64,000 bases of DNA from Streptomyces sp. Mut1 (GTDB lineage: Bacteria; Actinomycetota; Actinomycetes; Streptomycetales; Streptomycetaceae), in assembly GCF_030719295.1 (NCBI RefSeq), contig NZ_CP120997.1, positions 6,086,001 through 6,150,000 of the forward strand. Direction: 5' to 3'. Made by a program: the position numbers and the translations under genes. Of the stretch, positions 24,508 to 32,719 are shown one piece after another. The notes beneath the pieces were generated by a model. The model was given only the letters and a program-made list of their open reading frames with translations, ran no database searches and was not told the origin of the DNA. Position 1 is the stretch's first letter; each line of letters opens with the position of its first letter.

Positions 24508-25622
24508 TGCTCGCGGCAGAACTCGTCGATGGGGTAGCCCACATGCCGGTCGGCCGTGGGGACGTAGCCCAGCAGCGTGTCGCCCGGGGCGAGTTCGGTG
24601 CAGTTCAGCACCACGCCGCCCGGCCCCAGCACCCGTACGTGCCAGTCGTCCTGGAGGATGAGGTTGACCCGTACGCCCTCCGGTGACACCGCGTCGACCG
24701 AGATCAGCGGTCTGGTCTCGACCTTGACCCGGCCCACCGGCACCACCCGGGTGCGTCCGGTGGAGTCCACCGCCAGTGCCGGGGCGCCCGCGTGGAGTTC
24801 GCTGAGGTAGTTGGTGCGGCCGTGCGGTGCGACGACGTAACTGTGCACGGCGCCGGCGTTCACCCGGAAGGGACGGGTCGGCATGTACGGCAGGGGGTGC
24901 GTCTCGCTGACGCACAGCACCATCCCCTTGGAGTAGGAGCCGACCAGCAGTCCCTCGTTCTCGCCGAGCTGGCTGCAGGTGTCGATACAGGCCCGCTCGC
25001 CCATGCCGATGTGCGTCGTGGCGGTGACGGTCAGTTCGGTCAGCGTCAGTTCACCGGCCGAGGAACGGGCCGCCTCCACCAGCGCGGTGGCGTCCCCCAC
25101 ACAGCGGCCGGGCATCATCACCCCGTCCGAGCCGAGTTCCAGCACCCCGAAGGTGATCGCCGCCTCCTCCGGGTCGCCGGCGGTGGTCACGATCGCGCCC
25201 TTGGAGCCCGCGGCGGCGGCGATGACGATCTCCAGCGGGATCTTGGTCGGATCGCGGAAGTCGAGGACGCTCCAGCGCTCGGTGCGCGCCGCGTGGCACG
25301 CCTCCTCCAGGCTCGTGGCGTCGGTGATCTCCACCAGGCGCCCGAACTCCACCTCGGGGTGGGCCTGTTCCAGCTCCGCGCGGCCGGCGAAGCCGGGCGG
25401 CAGGATGACGATGTCGGCCGCGCCGGGGAAGCACTCGTCCCGCCACCAGCCCTCACCGCTGGGCAGCAGCACCTTGCGGACGGTGGGCGGGAGGTCGGCC
25501 AGGGTCTGCAGGTCACCGGCGACGATGCCGTCGGTCCGCTGGTGCAGGGCCTCCTCGATGATCGCGGGCCGGGCGGTACCGGCGCCACGGATATCAAGCC
25601 AGCACAGCTTCTGTCCGTTCAT
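24504..25622 (-). CDS. 3-dehydroquinate synthase II family protein (GriH-like)
   Basis: A 372-residue protein of the dehydroquinate synthase II family: LCWLDIRG start, LPPGFAGRAELEQAHP, LEIVIAAAAGSKGAIVTTAG, VLELGSDGVMMPG, and the archaeal-type core TATTHIGMGERACIDTCSQL. In Streptomyces the GriH homologue converts the C7 aldol product of GriI into 3-amino-4-hydroxybenzoate. It overlaps the GriI-like aldolase by 29 nt, and the pair has no other obvious role in a non-archaeon. The ATG at 25622 follows GGGCAGTGTG, a weak ribosome binding site, as expected under coupling. Confidence 0.9.
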   Translation of the reverse strand: MNGQKLCWLDIRGAGTARPAIIEEALHQRTDGIVAGDLQTLADLPPTVRKVLLPSGEGWWRDECFPGAADIVILPPGFAGRAELEQAHPEVEFGRLVEITDATSLEEACHAARTERWSVLDFRDPTKIPLEIVIAAAAGSKGAIVTTAGDPEEAAITFGVLELGSDGVMMPGRCVGDATALVEAARSSAGELTLTELTVTATTHIGMGERACIDTCSQLGENEGLLVGSYSKGMVLCVSETHPLPYMPTRPFRVNAGAVHSYVVAPHGRTNYLSELHAGAPALAVDSTGRTRVVPVGRVKVETRPLISVDAVSPEGVRVNLILQDDWHVRVLGPGGVVLNCTELAPGDTLLGYVPTADRHVGYPIDEFCREQ

Positions 25623-26436
25623 CACACTGCCCTTCTGTCGTGTCGGCCACGAGCGGCTGGGGCTCGCCGTGCACCACGGCGGCGACCCGGGCGGCCATCC
25701 GGCGGGGATCGGCGGCCTGGAAGATGTTGCGCCCCATCGCGACCCCGGCGGCGCCGCCGAGCAGGGCGTCCCTGACGAACGCGAGCGCGTCGGTGCCCGA
25801 ACCACGGCGGGGACCGCCCGCGCACAGCAGCGGGATCGGGCAGGCGGCGACCACATCGCGCATCTCGGCCACGCTCCCCGCGTACGGGGCCTTGACCACG
25901 TCCGCGCCGAGGTCCGCGGCGAGCGTCGCCGCGTGCACCACCAGCTCCGGGGCCTGCGGATGGTCGATACCGGGGCCGCGCGGATAGACCATCGCCAGCA
26001 GGGGGAGGTTCCAGCGGTCGCACAGGTCCGCGACCCGGCCCAGGTCCCCGATCTGCTGCCGCTCGTCCGCCGAGCCCATGTTGATGTGGACGCTCACCGC
26101 GTCCGCCCCGAGCCGCAGCGCGTCCTCCACCGCCGTCACCAGGTACTTGGCGTCCGAGTCCGGCGCGTGCCGGGTACTCGCGCTGAGGTGGACGATCAGC
26201 GACATCCCGGCGAAACGGGACGGGCTGATGTGCCGCAGCACCCCCTTGTGGACGACCACGGCATCGACACCGCCCGCGGCCAGCTGGCCGGTGAGATGGT
26301 CGATGGTGCTGCCGCGAGGGACCACCGGGCCATCGGTGACGGAGTGGTCGAGCGGGGTGATCAGAAGCCGGCCGTCCCCGTGACGGAACAGCCTGCCGAG
26401 CCGCATCTCCCGCGCGAAATGCAGATATGACGTCAT
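25594..26436 (-). CDS. GriI-like aldolase (2-amino-4,5-dihydroxy-6-oxo-7-(phosphooxy)heptanoate synthase)
   Basis: A 280-residue DeoC/LacD-type class I aldolase: LLITPLDHSVTDGP, AVVVHKGVLRH, ADAVSVHINMGS, LPLLAMVYPRG, and the Schiff-base Lys candidate in GADVVKAPYAGS. GriI condenses aspartate semialdehyde with dihydroxyacetone phosphate, and GriH then aromatises the product. Both are present here side by side. The ATG overlaps the ligase stop (ATGA at 26433-26436). A 16-bp palindrome spans the junction. Confidence 0.9.
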   Translation of the reverse strand: MTSYLHFAREMRLGRLFRHGDGRLLITPLDHSVTDGPVVPRGSTIDHLTGQLAAGGVDAVVVHKGVLRHISPSRFAGMSLIVHLSASTRHAPDSDAKYLVTAVEDALRLGADAVSVHINMGSADERQQIGDLGRVADLCDRWNLPLLAMVYPRGPGIDHPQAPELVVHAATLAADLGADVVKAPYAGSVAEMRDVVAACPIPLLCAGGPRRGSGTDALAFVRDALLGGAAGVAMGRNIFQAADPRRMAARVAAVVHGEPQPLVADTTEGQCDERTEAVLA

Positions 26437-28082
26437 ATCGCTCTCCTCTCCCCGGTGGTTTCCCGCACGCCGGGTTCGCTGTCCGCCGCCTCCGCGAGGC
26501 CGCGGAGATACCGCACATCGGGCTTGCCGCTGTCGTTCGACGGCAGCTCGGGCCACCGGCTGATGTGCACCGGCACATGGGCCGAGTCCAGCCGCGCCCC
26601 GACATGGGCCCGCAGCCGGACGTCGTCGCCCTCACTCCCCGGACGCAGCGACACCGCCGCGTACACCCGCTCCACCCGGTCGTGGTCCCGTACGCCGAAC
26701 ACCACCGCCTCCCGCACCGCCGGATGCTCGGACAGGACGCGTTCCACGGCGGCCGGATGCACCTTCTGGCCGCCGCTCTTGATGACGTGGCCCAGGCGGC
26801 CGGTCAGCCGGAGCCTGCCGTACACGTCGAGACGGCCGAGATCGCCCGTGCGCAGCCGGCCGTCCGGGGTGGTGCCCTCCGCCGGGTCGCGGCCGAGGTA
26901 GCCGTCCATGGCTGTCGCGGACCGCACGCACACCTCGCCGGTCCCGCCCCTGGGGACGTCCCGGCCGGTCTCCGGGTCGCGCAGGCTCAGTTCCACCCAG
27001 GGGAACGGCCGGCCCACGGCCCCCAGCAGCTCGGGCTCCTGATGGTCCAGCCGGTCCAGGCCGCAGATGCCGCCCGCCTCCGATGAGCCGTACAGCTGGG
27101 ACAGCGGGCCGGCGAACCAGCGCAGCGCGTCGGCGATCCGGTGCGGCGCGGCCGGGGTCCCGCTGTACACCACCTGGCGCAGCGCGGACAGGTCCGGGCG
27201 GACGCCGGCCGCGGAGAGCCGTTCGGTGAGCCGGTAGAGGTGCGGCACCGCCAGATAGGTGTCCGTCACGGCGAGGCGGCCGAAGGCGTCCAGCACCTCG
27301 TCCGCGTCGAACCCCTCGTGCAGCACCACGGACCCGCCGGCGGCCAGCACCGCGTCCACCATGGAGCCCACCGTGTGGCTGACCGGGGTGACGGCCAGGA
27401 CGCGGGCGGGCCCGGTGGGGCCGGGGGCGGCCGGGTAGACGCCGACGGTCGAGTTCCAGGTCCGGTAGCTCTGGACGATCCCCTTGGGCAGTCCGGTCGT
27501 CCCGCTGGTGAAGGTGATCCGGGCGCGGACCCCGGGGGCGTACGCGGCCACGTCGTCAGGTCCGAAGCCGGCGTCCGGGGGCACCGGGGCCAGGGCGCCG
27601 CCTGCGGGTGGGGCCGAGCTGCCGGGGGCGGGCAGCAACAGGCCGGGCAGAGCGGGCGAGACCAGTGCGGCGGCCCGTACCGCCGTGGTCTCGTCGGCGA
27701 CCAGGAGGCGGCTGCCGGTGTCCCGCAGCACCTCGGCCTGGACCTCGGGCGGGAGCATCTCGGCGTCGCTGCGGGGGTTGGCCGCGCGGACCGACACCAC
27801 GGCCGCGCCCAGCAGATGCGCGGCGTAGCGCGCGAAGAGCGCCGTGGGGTGATTGGCCGCCGTGAGAAGGGCGACGGTGTCGCCCGGGGCGATCCCCCCG
27901 TCCCGTAGCGCGGCAGCCGTGTCGAAGACCAGGGACAGGCTCTCCCGCGCGGTGAGGCAGAGCCCCGACCAGTACACCGCCGGCGCGTCCGGGTGCTGTG
28001 CCCAGGTGTGCGAAAGCCGGAAGGCATAGTGCTCGTGCCGCGCCCAGGACGGGGGTATCCGCACGGGGGGACCAGCGGTCAT
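26433..28082 (-). CDS. Aryl-acid AMP ligase (adenylate-forming enzyme)
   Basis: A 549-residue adenylating enzyme with all core motifs: A3 TFTSGTTGLPKGIV, A5 QLYGSSEAGG, A7 DGRLRTGDLGRLD, A8 LTGRLGHVIKSGGQKVHP, and the catalytic Lys in NDSGKPDVRYL. It sits directly before the GriI/GriH-like genes and behind the precursor gene, so it most likely activates 3-amino-4-hydroxybenzoate or a hydroxylated derivative, as NosI does for the indolic acid of nosiheptide. No separate carrier protein was found, so AMP- or CoA-ester use is open. The ATG at 28082 has GGAGAGGAG upstream. Confidence 0.88.
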   Translation of the reverse strand: MTAGPPVRIPPSWARHEHYAFRLSHTWAQHPDAPAVYWSGLCLTARESLSLVFDTAAALRDGGIAPGDTVALLTAANHPTALFARYAAHLLGAAVVSVRAANPRSDAEMLPPEVQAEVLRDTGSRLLVADETTAVRAAALVSPALPGLLLPAPGSSAPPAGGALAPVPPDAGFGPDDVAAYAPGVRARITFTSGTTGLPKGIVQSYRTWNSTVGVYPAAPGPTGPARVLAVTPVSHTVGSMVDAVLAAGGSVVLHEGFDADEVLDAFGRLAVTDTYLAVPHLYRLTERLSAAGVRPDLSALRQVVYSGTPAAPHRIADALRWFAGPLSQLYGSSEAGGICGLDRLDHQEPELLGAVGRPFPWVELSLRDPETGRDVPRGGTGEVCVRSATAMDGYLGRDPAEGTTPDGRLRTGDLGRLDVYGRLRLTGRLGHVIKSGGQKVHPAAVERVLSEHPAVREAVVFGVRDHDRVERVYAAVSLRPGSEGDDVRLRAHVGARLDSAHVPVHISRWPELPSNDSGKPDVRYLRGLAEAADSEPGVRETTGERRAI

Positions 28083-28115
28083 GGGGCTCCTCTCCAGGAC
28101 GTGCGCGGGGACGGT

Positions 28116-28153
28116 CCCGCGTACCGGACCGGGAAGGCGGTCCGGTACGCGGG
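28116..28153 (-). terminator. Strong hairpin between precursor and biosynthetic genes (attenuator)
   Basis: CCCGCGTACCGGACCG (28116-28131) pairs perfectly over 16 bp with CGGTCCGGTACGCGGG (28138-28153); the loop is 6 nt. It lies 10 nt after the precursor stop and 33 nt before the ligase start, with no T-run. In RiPP operons such a hairpin partly terminates or protects the precursor mRNA so that precursor exceeds enzymes. Confidence 0.75.
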
Positions 28154-28162
28154 CACCTGCGA

Positions 28163-28366
28163 TCAGCAGCAGCAGCAGGTGGAGGAGGACGACGAACAGC
28201 AGAGGCTGACGTCCGCCGCCGCCTCGGAGGCGACGCTCAGGCTCGACGAGCTCGCGCCCATCTCCGGCAGGCCCACGCTGTCGGAGACCTCCAGCACCTC
28301 CAGCTCGTCGATGTCGAACGAGGCGAACAGGTCGCCGGCGGGGGTCTCGCTCGCGAGAGTGCTCAT
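28163..28366 (-). CDS. Thiopeptide precursor peptide
   Basis: A 67-residue precursor. The leader is acidic and carries FDIDELEVLEVSD followed by VGLPEMGAS, matching thiopeptide leaders (compare DLDIDDLEV- and LPE.GAS-type sequences). The C-terminus is Ser/Cys-rich: DVSLCCSSSSSTCCCC, ending in four consecutive Cys. A Ser-rich, Ala/Glu-containing stretch (SSSLSVASEAAADV) lies between the usual GAS boundary and the Cys-containing core, so the cleavage site is uncertain. The ATG at 28366 has GAAGGGATC upstream. Cys would become thiazoles and Ser/Thr dehydroamino acids or oxazoles, with two dehydroalanines forming the pyridine. Confidence 0.92.
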   Translation of the reverse strand: MSTLASETPAGDLFASFDIDELEVLEVSDSVGLPEMGASSSSLSVASEAAADVSLCCSSSSSTCCCC

Positions 28367-28603
28367 GATTGATCCCTTCCAATGCCTTGTGCAGAGGGCT
28401 TCGATGACGCGCTGATGCTGGCAGCCGCGCGTCGGCCGGGACAACGGCCGCCCGGGCCGCGCTGACATTCATCACGTTCTTTCCCCAGGGGGGTTCCGCG
28501 GGGCCCCCCGGCGTGGAACGGGGGCTAGCGTGACCACGTTTCCGGATTTCCCGGCGCGGTCCCACCCGGGCAGTCCACTCGCTCTTCGGGAGGGGAGAGA
28601 AAG
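28367..28603. promoter_or_regulatory. Divergent promoter region of precursor and FAD monooxygenase
   Basis: This 237-bp gap separates the precursor (minus) from the monooxygenase (plus). It must hold both promoters. A T-rich GTTCTTTCCCC and ATTTCCCGG patch lie within it, but I cannot assign -35/-10 elements with confidence. Confidence 0.4.
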
Positions 28604-30169
28604 TTGAGCGCTGCGCCGCCCCCGGCCTCGGAAGAGGCCCCCGCCGACGTCCTCGTCGTCGGATTCGGCCCGGTCGGCCAGGTGTTGTCGATCCTGCTCG
28701 CCCAGCGCGGCCGGCAGGTCACCGTCGTCGAACGCTGGCCCCGGCCGTACCCGATGCCGCGCGCCGTCGCCTTCGACGCCGACGCCGCCCGCATCCTCGA
28801 CGCCGCGGGGGCCGGCCCCCACCTGAGCACGTTCGGGGAACCCTCCGAGGACTACGTGGTCGCCGACGCGGCCGGCCGCACCCTGCTCCGTATCGGGCTG
28901 GGCCACGACCCCGCCCACCGCTGGCCCGCGTCCACCTCCATGTACCAGCCGGGCCTGGAGGAGGCGTTGGAGCAGCGCGCCGCGCGGATACCGAACCTGC
29001 GGCTGCTGCGCGGGCACGAGGCGGTCCGGCTGACCGCCCGGGAGACCGGCGCGGACCTCACGGTGCGCCCCGTCGCCGGGGGCCCGGAGCGGGTGCTGAG
29101 GGCCCGCTGGATCGTCGGGTGCGACGGCGCCAACAGCATGGTGCGCGAGGCGGTGGGCGCCACGCTGAGCGAGGGCGGCTTCGCACTGGACTGGATGGCC
29201 TGCGATGTGACTCCGCACCGGGCGGCGGACTTCCCGCCGTGCAACGTGCAGATCGCCGACCCCGCCCGCCCCCGCGTCGCGGTCTCGGCCGGGCCCGGGC
29301 ACCGCCGCTGGGAGTTCATGCGGCTGCCGGGCGAGGCCCCCGAGGCGTTCGGCACCGCCCGGAACGCCTGGCGGCTGCTGGCCATGTTCGGCGTCGAACC
29401 GGGCAACGCCACGCTGGAACGCCACGCCGTCTACACCTTCACCGCCCGCAACGCGGACCGCTGGCGGGCCGGCCGGGTGCTGCTCGCGGGGGACGCCGCC
29501 CACCAGATGCCGCCGTTCGCCGGGCAGGGCATGTGCTCCGGCATCCGCGACGCCGGCGACCTGGCGTGGAAGCTGGACCGGGTGCTGGCCGGTGCCGCGC
29601 TGCCGGAGCTGCTGGACAGCTACGAGGCCGAGCGCCGCCCGGACGCCCAGGCGAGCATCGACCGGTCGGTGGCGCTCGGCCGGATGATCTGCCTGACCGA
29701 TCCGGTCGCCGCGGCACACCGGGACAGGGCGATGGCGTCCCGGCCGGACGCGGACGTCGCCCGCCCCGCACAGCCCGGCGTCCACACCCCGGACGGGGGG
29801 CTGTACCACCGGGGGGCCGACGGCACGGCGGGCTTCGGCGCGGGGCTGCCGGTCCCGCCCGGGGTACTGGGCGGCGCCGGGCACCTCGGCCCGGACCCGG
29901 TGCTCCTCAGCACGGACGGCCCCGCCGCGCCGCTCGCCCCCGGGCTGCCTCGGTGCGCGGCACGCTGGCGGCTGCGGACGCGTCACCTGCGGCCCGGGGA
30001 CCCCGCCGACGCGCCGCTGCGGGGCTGGCTCGGGTCGCTCGGCGCGACGGCGGCGGTCGTCCGCCCCGACTGCCGGGTCTACGGCCTGGCCCGGAACCCG
30101 GCGGAGACCGAGGCGCTGCTGAGCGGGCTGGCCGGCCACTGGTCGCCGTCCCTGGAGCCGACCGCGTAA
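28604..30169 (+). CDS. FAD-dependent monooxygenase, MhpA/PgaE-like
   Basis: A 521-residue flavoprotein aromatic hydroxylase: VLVVGFGPVGQVLSILLAQRG, WIVGCDGANSMVREAVGATL, and GDAAHQMPPFAGQGMCSGIR; the last 120 residues are the thioredoxin-like C-terminal domain of this subgroup. The start is TTG at 28604, preceded by GGGAGGGGAGAG. It is divergent to the precursor gene and is therefore part of the cluster. It would hydroxylate the aminohydroxybenzoate unit or an aromatic position of the peptide; which one is unknown. Confidence 0.88.
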   Translation: MSAAPPPASEEAPADVLVVGFGPVGQVLSILLAQRGRQVTVVERWPRPYPMPRAVAFDADAARILDAAGAGPHLSTFGEPSEDYVVADAAGRTLLRIGLGHDPAHRWPASTSMYQPGLEEALEQRAARIPNLRLLRGHEAVRLTARETGADLTVRPVAGGPERVLRARWIVGCDGANSMVREAVGATLSEGGFALDWMACDVTPHRAADFPPCNVQIADPARPRVAVSAGPGHRRWEFMRLPGEAPEAFGTARNAWRLLAMFGVEPGNATLERHAVYTFTARNADRWRAGRVLLAGDAAHQMPPFAGQGMCSGIRDAGDLAWKLDRVLAGAALPELLDSYEAERRPDAQASIDRSVALGRMICLTDPVAAAHRDRAMASRPDADVARPAQPGVHTPDGGLYHRGADGTAGFGAGLPVPPGVLGGAGHLGPDPVLLSTDGPAAPLAPGLPRCAARWRLRTRHLRPGDPADAPLRGWLGSLGATAAVVRPDCRVYGLARNPAETEALLSGLAGHWSPSLEPTA

Positions 30170-30194
30170 CGCCCCGGCGCCCGGGTGGGTCCCG

Positions 30195-30219
30195 GCCCGC
30201 CGCTCACCTGACGGCGGGC
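30195..30219. terminator. Hairpin between convergent FAD monooxygenase and mgtE
   Basis: GCCCGCCG (30195-30202) pairs with CGGCGGGC (30212-30219), loop 9 nt, in the 93-bp gap between the two stop codons. Confidence 0.55.
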
Positions 30220-30262
30220 GGTCAGGACACGTCCCGGCGGCCGGCTCCGTCCGGTGTGCGGG

Positions 30263-31630
30263 TCAGACGCCCAGGACGGCCTTCGCGGTCAGGAAGTAGA
30301 TGATCAGGCCGGTGGCGTCCACGAGGGTGGTGACCATGGGCGCGGAGACCACCGCCGGGTCGATCCGCATCCGTCGGGCCAGCAGCGGCATGGCGCCGCC
30401 GATGGTCGCCGCCCACCCGCAGATGATGACCAGGGTGATACCGACCACCAGGGCGATCCTCGCGCTGACGAACACCGTGCCCAGCAGCAGGCCGAGCACG
30501 GCCAGCAGGGACCCCAGGACCAGGCCCACCCGGCATTCCCGCCAGATCACCCTTATCAGGTCCGAACTCCTGACCTCGCCGACCGCCAGGGCGCGTACAC
30601 AGGCGGTGGCGGCCTGGGCGCCGGCGTTGCCGCCCGCGCCGATCAGCATCGGGATGAACAGCGCGAGGGCGGCGACCTGTTCCAGGGTGGTCTCGAACGC
30701 CCGGGTCACGCCGACCGTGAGGGTCGCCGCGACCAGCAGCAGGCTCAGCCACAGCGCCCGGTAGCGGGCGAGCTGCCACACGGAGGCGGCCATGTAGTGG
30801 CCGGCCCACGGCGCGGCACCCGCCTGGCGGGCGACGTCCTCGGTGTCGGCCGCCTCGATGACCTCCACGGCGTCGTCGATGGTGAAGAGCCCGACGAGCC
30901 GTTCCTCGCTGTCGACGACGGGCAGGTTGAAGTCGTTGGTCTCCCGCATCAGACGGGCCGCGGCCTCGGCGGAGTCGGTGGCGTACGCGGAGGCCGGCTC
31001 GGTCACGACCAGATCGGAGACCATCGTGCCCGGTGCGTTGAGCACCAGTTCACGCAGTTCCACCACCCCGGTCAGCCGGCGGCCGGAGTCGACCACGGGC
31101 AGGGTGTACACGGTCTCCGCGTCCGCCCCCTTCTCCCGTACGGTACGCAGCGCCTGCTCGACGGTCAGCGCCCGCGACAGCGCCATCACCTCGGGTGTCA
31201 TGTAACGGCCTACGGAGCCCTCCGGGTAGCCGAGCAGCGAGGAGGTCATCCTGCGCTCGTTGGGACTCAGCCCGGCCAGCACCCGCTTGACGACCTTGGC
31301 CGGGGCCTCCCGGAGCATCCTGGCCCGGTCGTCCGGGGCCATGTCCTCGATGAGGTCCCGGAAGGAGCGGTCCCGCAGCCCCTCCAGGATCTGCTGCTGG
31401 TCGACCGGCTCCAGCTCCTCGAACACCTCCAGCGCCCGGTCCTTGCGCAGCAGCCGGAACGCCACCCCGGCGTCGACCGCGTCCATGCGTGCCAGCTCAT
31501 CGGCGATCACATGCGGCGGATGCGCCTCCAGCCACTCCTGGGCGGCATCCAGTCGCTGGTCGCCCACGACGTCCCGCAACGACTCGGCCTGCTCCGCGCT
31601 CGGCTCGGGCGGCGGGTTCGACTGTGGCAT
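30263..31630 (-). CDS. mgtE: MgtE-type magnesium transporter
   Basis: A 455-residue MgtE: N-terminal superhelical domain (EELEPVDQQQILEGLRDRS, MAPDDRARMLREAP), two CBS domains (MTPEVMALSRALTVEQALRT; VTEPASAYATDSAEAAARLM) and a C-terminal membrane part with about five helices, including the ion-pore motif LFIPMLIGAGGNAGAQAAT. The ATG at 31630 has GAGGACC upstream. It is a housekeeping-type gene lying between the two thiopeptide operons on their strand; nothing links it to the pathway. Confidence 0.95.
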   Translation of the reverse strand: MPQSNPPPEPSAEQAESLRDVVGDQRLDAAQEWLEAHPPHVIADELARMDAVDAGVAFRLLRKDRALEVFEELEPVDQQQILEGLRDRSFRDLIEDMAPDDRARMLREAPAKVVKRVLAGLSPNERRMTSSLLGYPEGSVGRYMTPEVMALSRALTVEQALRTVREKGADAETVYTLPVVDSGRRLTGVVELRELVLNAPGTMVSDLVVTEPASAYATDSAEAAARLMRETNDFNLPVVDSEERLVGLFTIDDAVEVIEAADTEDVARQAGAAPWAGHYMAASVWQLARYRALWLSLLLVAATLTVGVTRAFETTLEQVAALALFIPMLIGAGGNAGAQAATACVRALAVGEVRSSDLIRVIWRECRVGLVLGSLLAVLGLLLGTVFVSARIALVVGITLVIICGWAATIGGAMPLLARRMRIDPAVVSAPMVTTLVDATGLIIYFLTAKAVLGV

Positions 31631-31801
31631 GGCAGGTCCTCGGGTACAGCGGTGGATCAGGGAATCGGGTATCACCCGCCTGCGAGGACCGACCGGCACC
31701 GTTGCCGTGTCCTCCGCCCTTGAAGACGCGCTCGCAGGATAGCGCGCGTGGCCTGCCGGGGCCGACACCGCCCTTCGCGAGCGAGGGCGGAGCCGGCCGG
31801 C
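31631..31801. other. mgtE leader region, no riboswitch recognised
   Basis: This stretch upstream of mgtE carries GCTATCC (a possible -10) near 31738 on the minus strand. I looked for an M-box-like Mg2+ riboswitch and saw no recognisable core. Confidence 0.4.
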
Positions 31802-31857
31802 CGAACCGGCGGAGGGGGTGACGGTCCCCCCGGACCCTCACCCCCTCCGCCGGTTCG
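31802..31857 (-). terminator. Perfect 20-bp stem terminator of the thiopeptide/ABC operon
   Basis: CGAACCGGCGGAGGGGGTGA (31802-31821) pairs perfectly with TCACCCCCTCCGCCGGTTCG (31838-31857). It sits 16 bp after the stop of the ABC permease and separates that operon from mgtE. Confidence 0.85.
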
Positions 31858-31873
31858 CTCCACCGGGGCGGGC

Positions 31874-32719
31874 TCAGTGGAAGCGCTGGCCCTCGTCGCG
31901 CCGGTAGGCGTACACCGACAGCACCGCCAGGGCCACCGTCCACCCCACGAAGGAGATGGCCGCGACCGGGTTCAGCTGGTAGTCGCCCACAGCCGCCCAC
32001 ATCAGCTCGGCGGCCCCGCGCGTCGGCGTGAAGGGGGCGATCGTCTCGATGAAGCCGGGTGCCTGGCCCGCCCCGGAGAACAGCCCTCCGGCGAAGGCCA
32101 GCGGGAAGAACGTCAGCTGAACCACCGTCAACGCCGCCCGGATCGGCAGCAGATAGCCGATGGTCAGCCCCAGCAGGGTGAACGGGACGGAGACCAGGAT
32201 CACGACGACCACACCGGTCAGGAAGCCCAGGAGGGTGGTGGTGGCCTCGGTCGCCAGTGCGGCGATGAGCAGCAGCGGGATCATGGACAGCAGCATCGTG
32301 AGCAGCCCGGACAGCAGCCGTCCCGCGAACTTGGGGCCCGGCCCGCTGGGCAGCGTACGGGTGTAGAGGTCCCACGGGTGCTGGCGCTCCTCCGCCACCC
32401 CGATGCCGTGCCCGAAGAGGTTGCTGATCATGGTCGCGAAGACCACCATCGCGGCGGTCGCGTAGGTCGCGCCCACGGGGTCGTCGCCGGCGGCCGGGAC
32501 GACGAAGAACAGCATCGAGGCGCCCGGGAAGAACGCCGTGCCCACCAGCGCGATCGGGATGCGCAGGGTGCGCAGCAGCTGGTAGCGCGCGTGCATCAGG
32601 GACATCCTGACCTGGGTGCGCAGGGCGGCGCGTACCCCTTCGGCGGGGGGCCCGCCGGGCAGGAGACCGGCGGGGGCCGCCTCGGAGGCGCTTGCCGTCT
32701 CAGGTGTGCTTATCGCCAC
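31874..32719 (-). CDS. ABC-2 type transporter permease, thiopeptide export
   Basis: A 281-residue membrane protein with six hydrophobic segments (IPIALVGTAFFPGASMLFFVV; AMVVFATMISNLFGHG; LLSMIPLLLIAALAT; LLGFLTGVVVVILVSVPFTL; LTFFPLAFAGGLFSGAG; ISFVGWTVALAVLSVYA), the ABC-2 layout of drug and peptide exporters. The GTG at 32719 overlaps the ATPase stop by 10 nt. Being the last gene of the biosynthetic operon, it probably exports the product and contributes to self-resistance. Confidence 0.88.
   Translation of the reverse strand: MAISTPETASASEAAPAGLLPGGPPAEGVRAALRTQVRMSLMHARYQLLRTLRIPIALVGTAFFPGASMLFFVVPAAGDDPVGATYATAAMVVFATMISNLFGHGIGVAEERQHPWDLYTRTLPSGPGPKFAGRLLSGLLTMLLSMIPLLLIAALATEATTTLLGFLTGVVVVILVSVPFTLLGLTIGYLLPIRAALTVVQLTFFPLAFAGGLFSGAGQAPGFIETIAPFTPTRGAAELMWAAVGDYQLNPVAAISFVGWTVALAVLSVYAYRRDEGQRFH

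Noticed and set aside
31631..31801. M-box magnesium riboswitch upstream of mgtE
   Set aside because: No recognisable conserved core; the only strong structure nearby is the terminator of the upstream operon.
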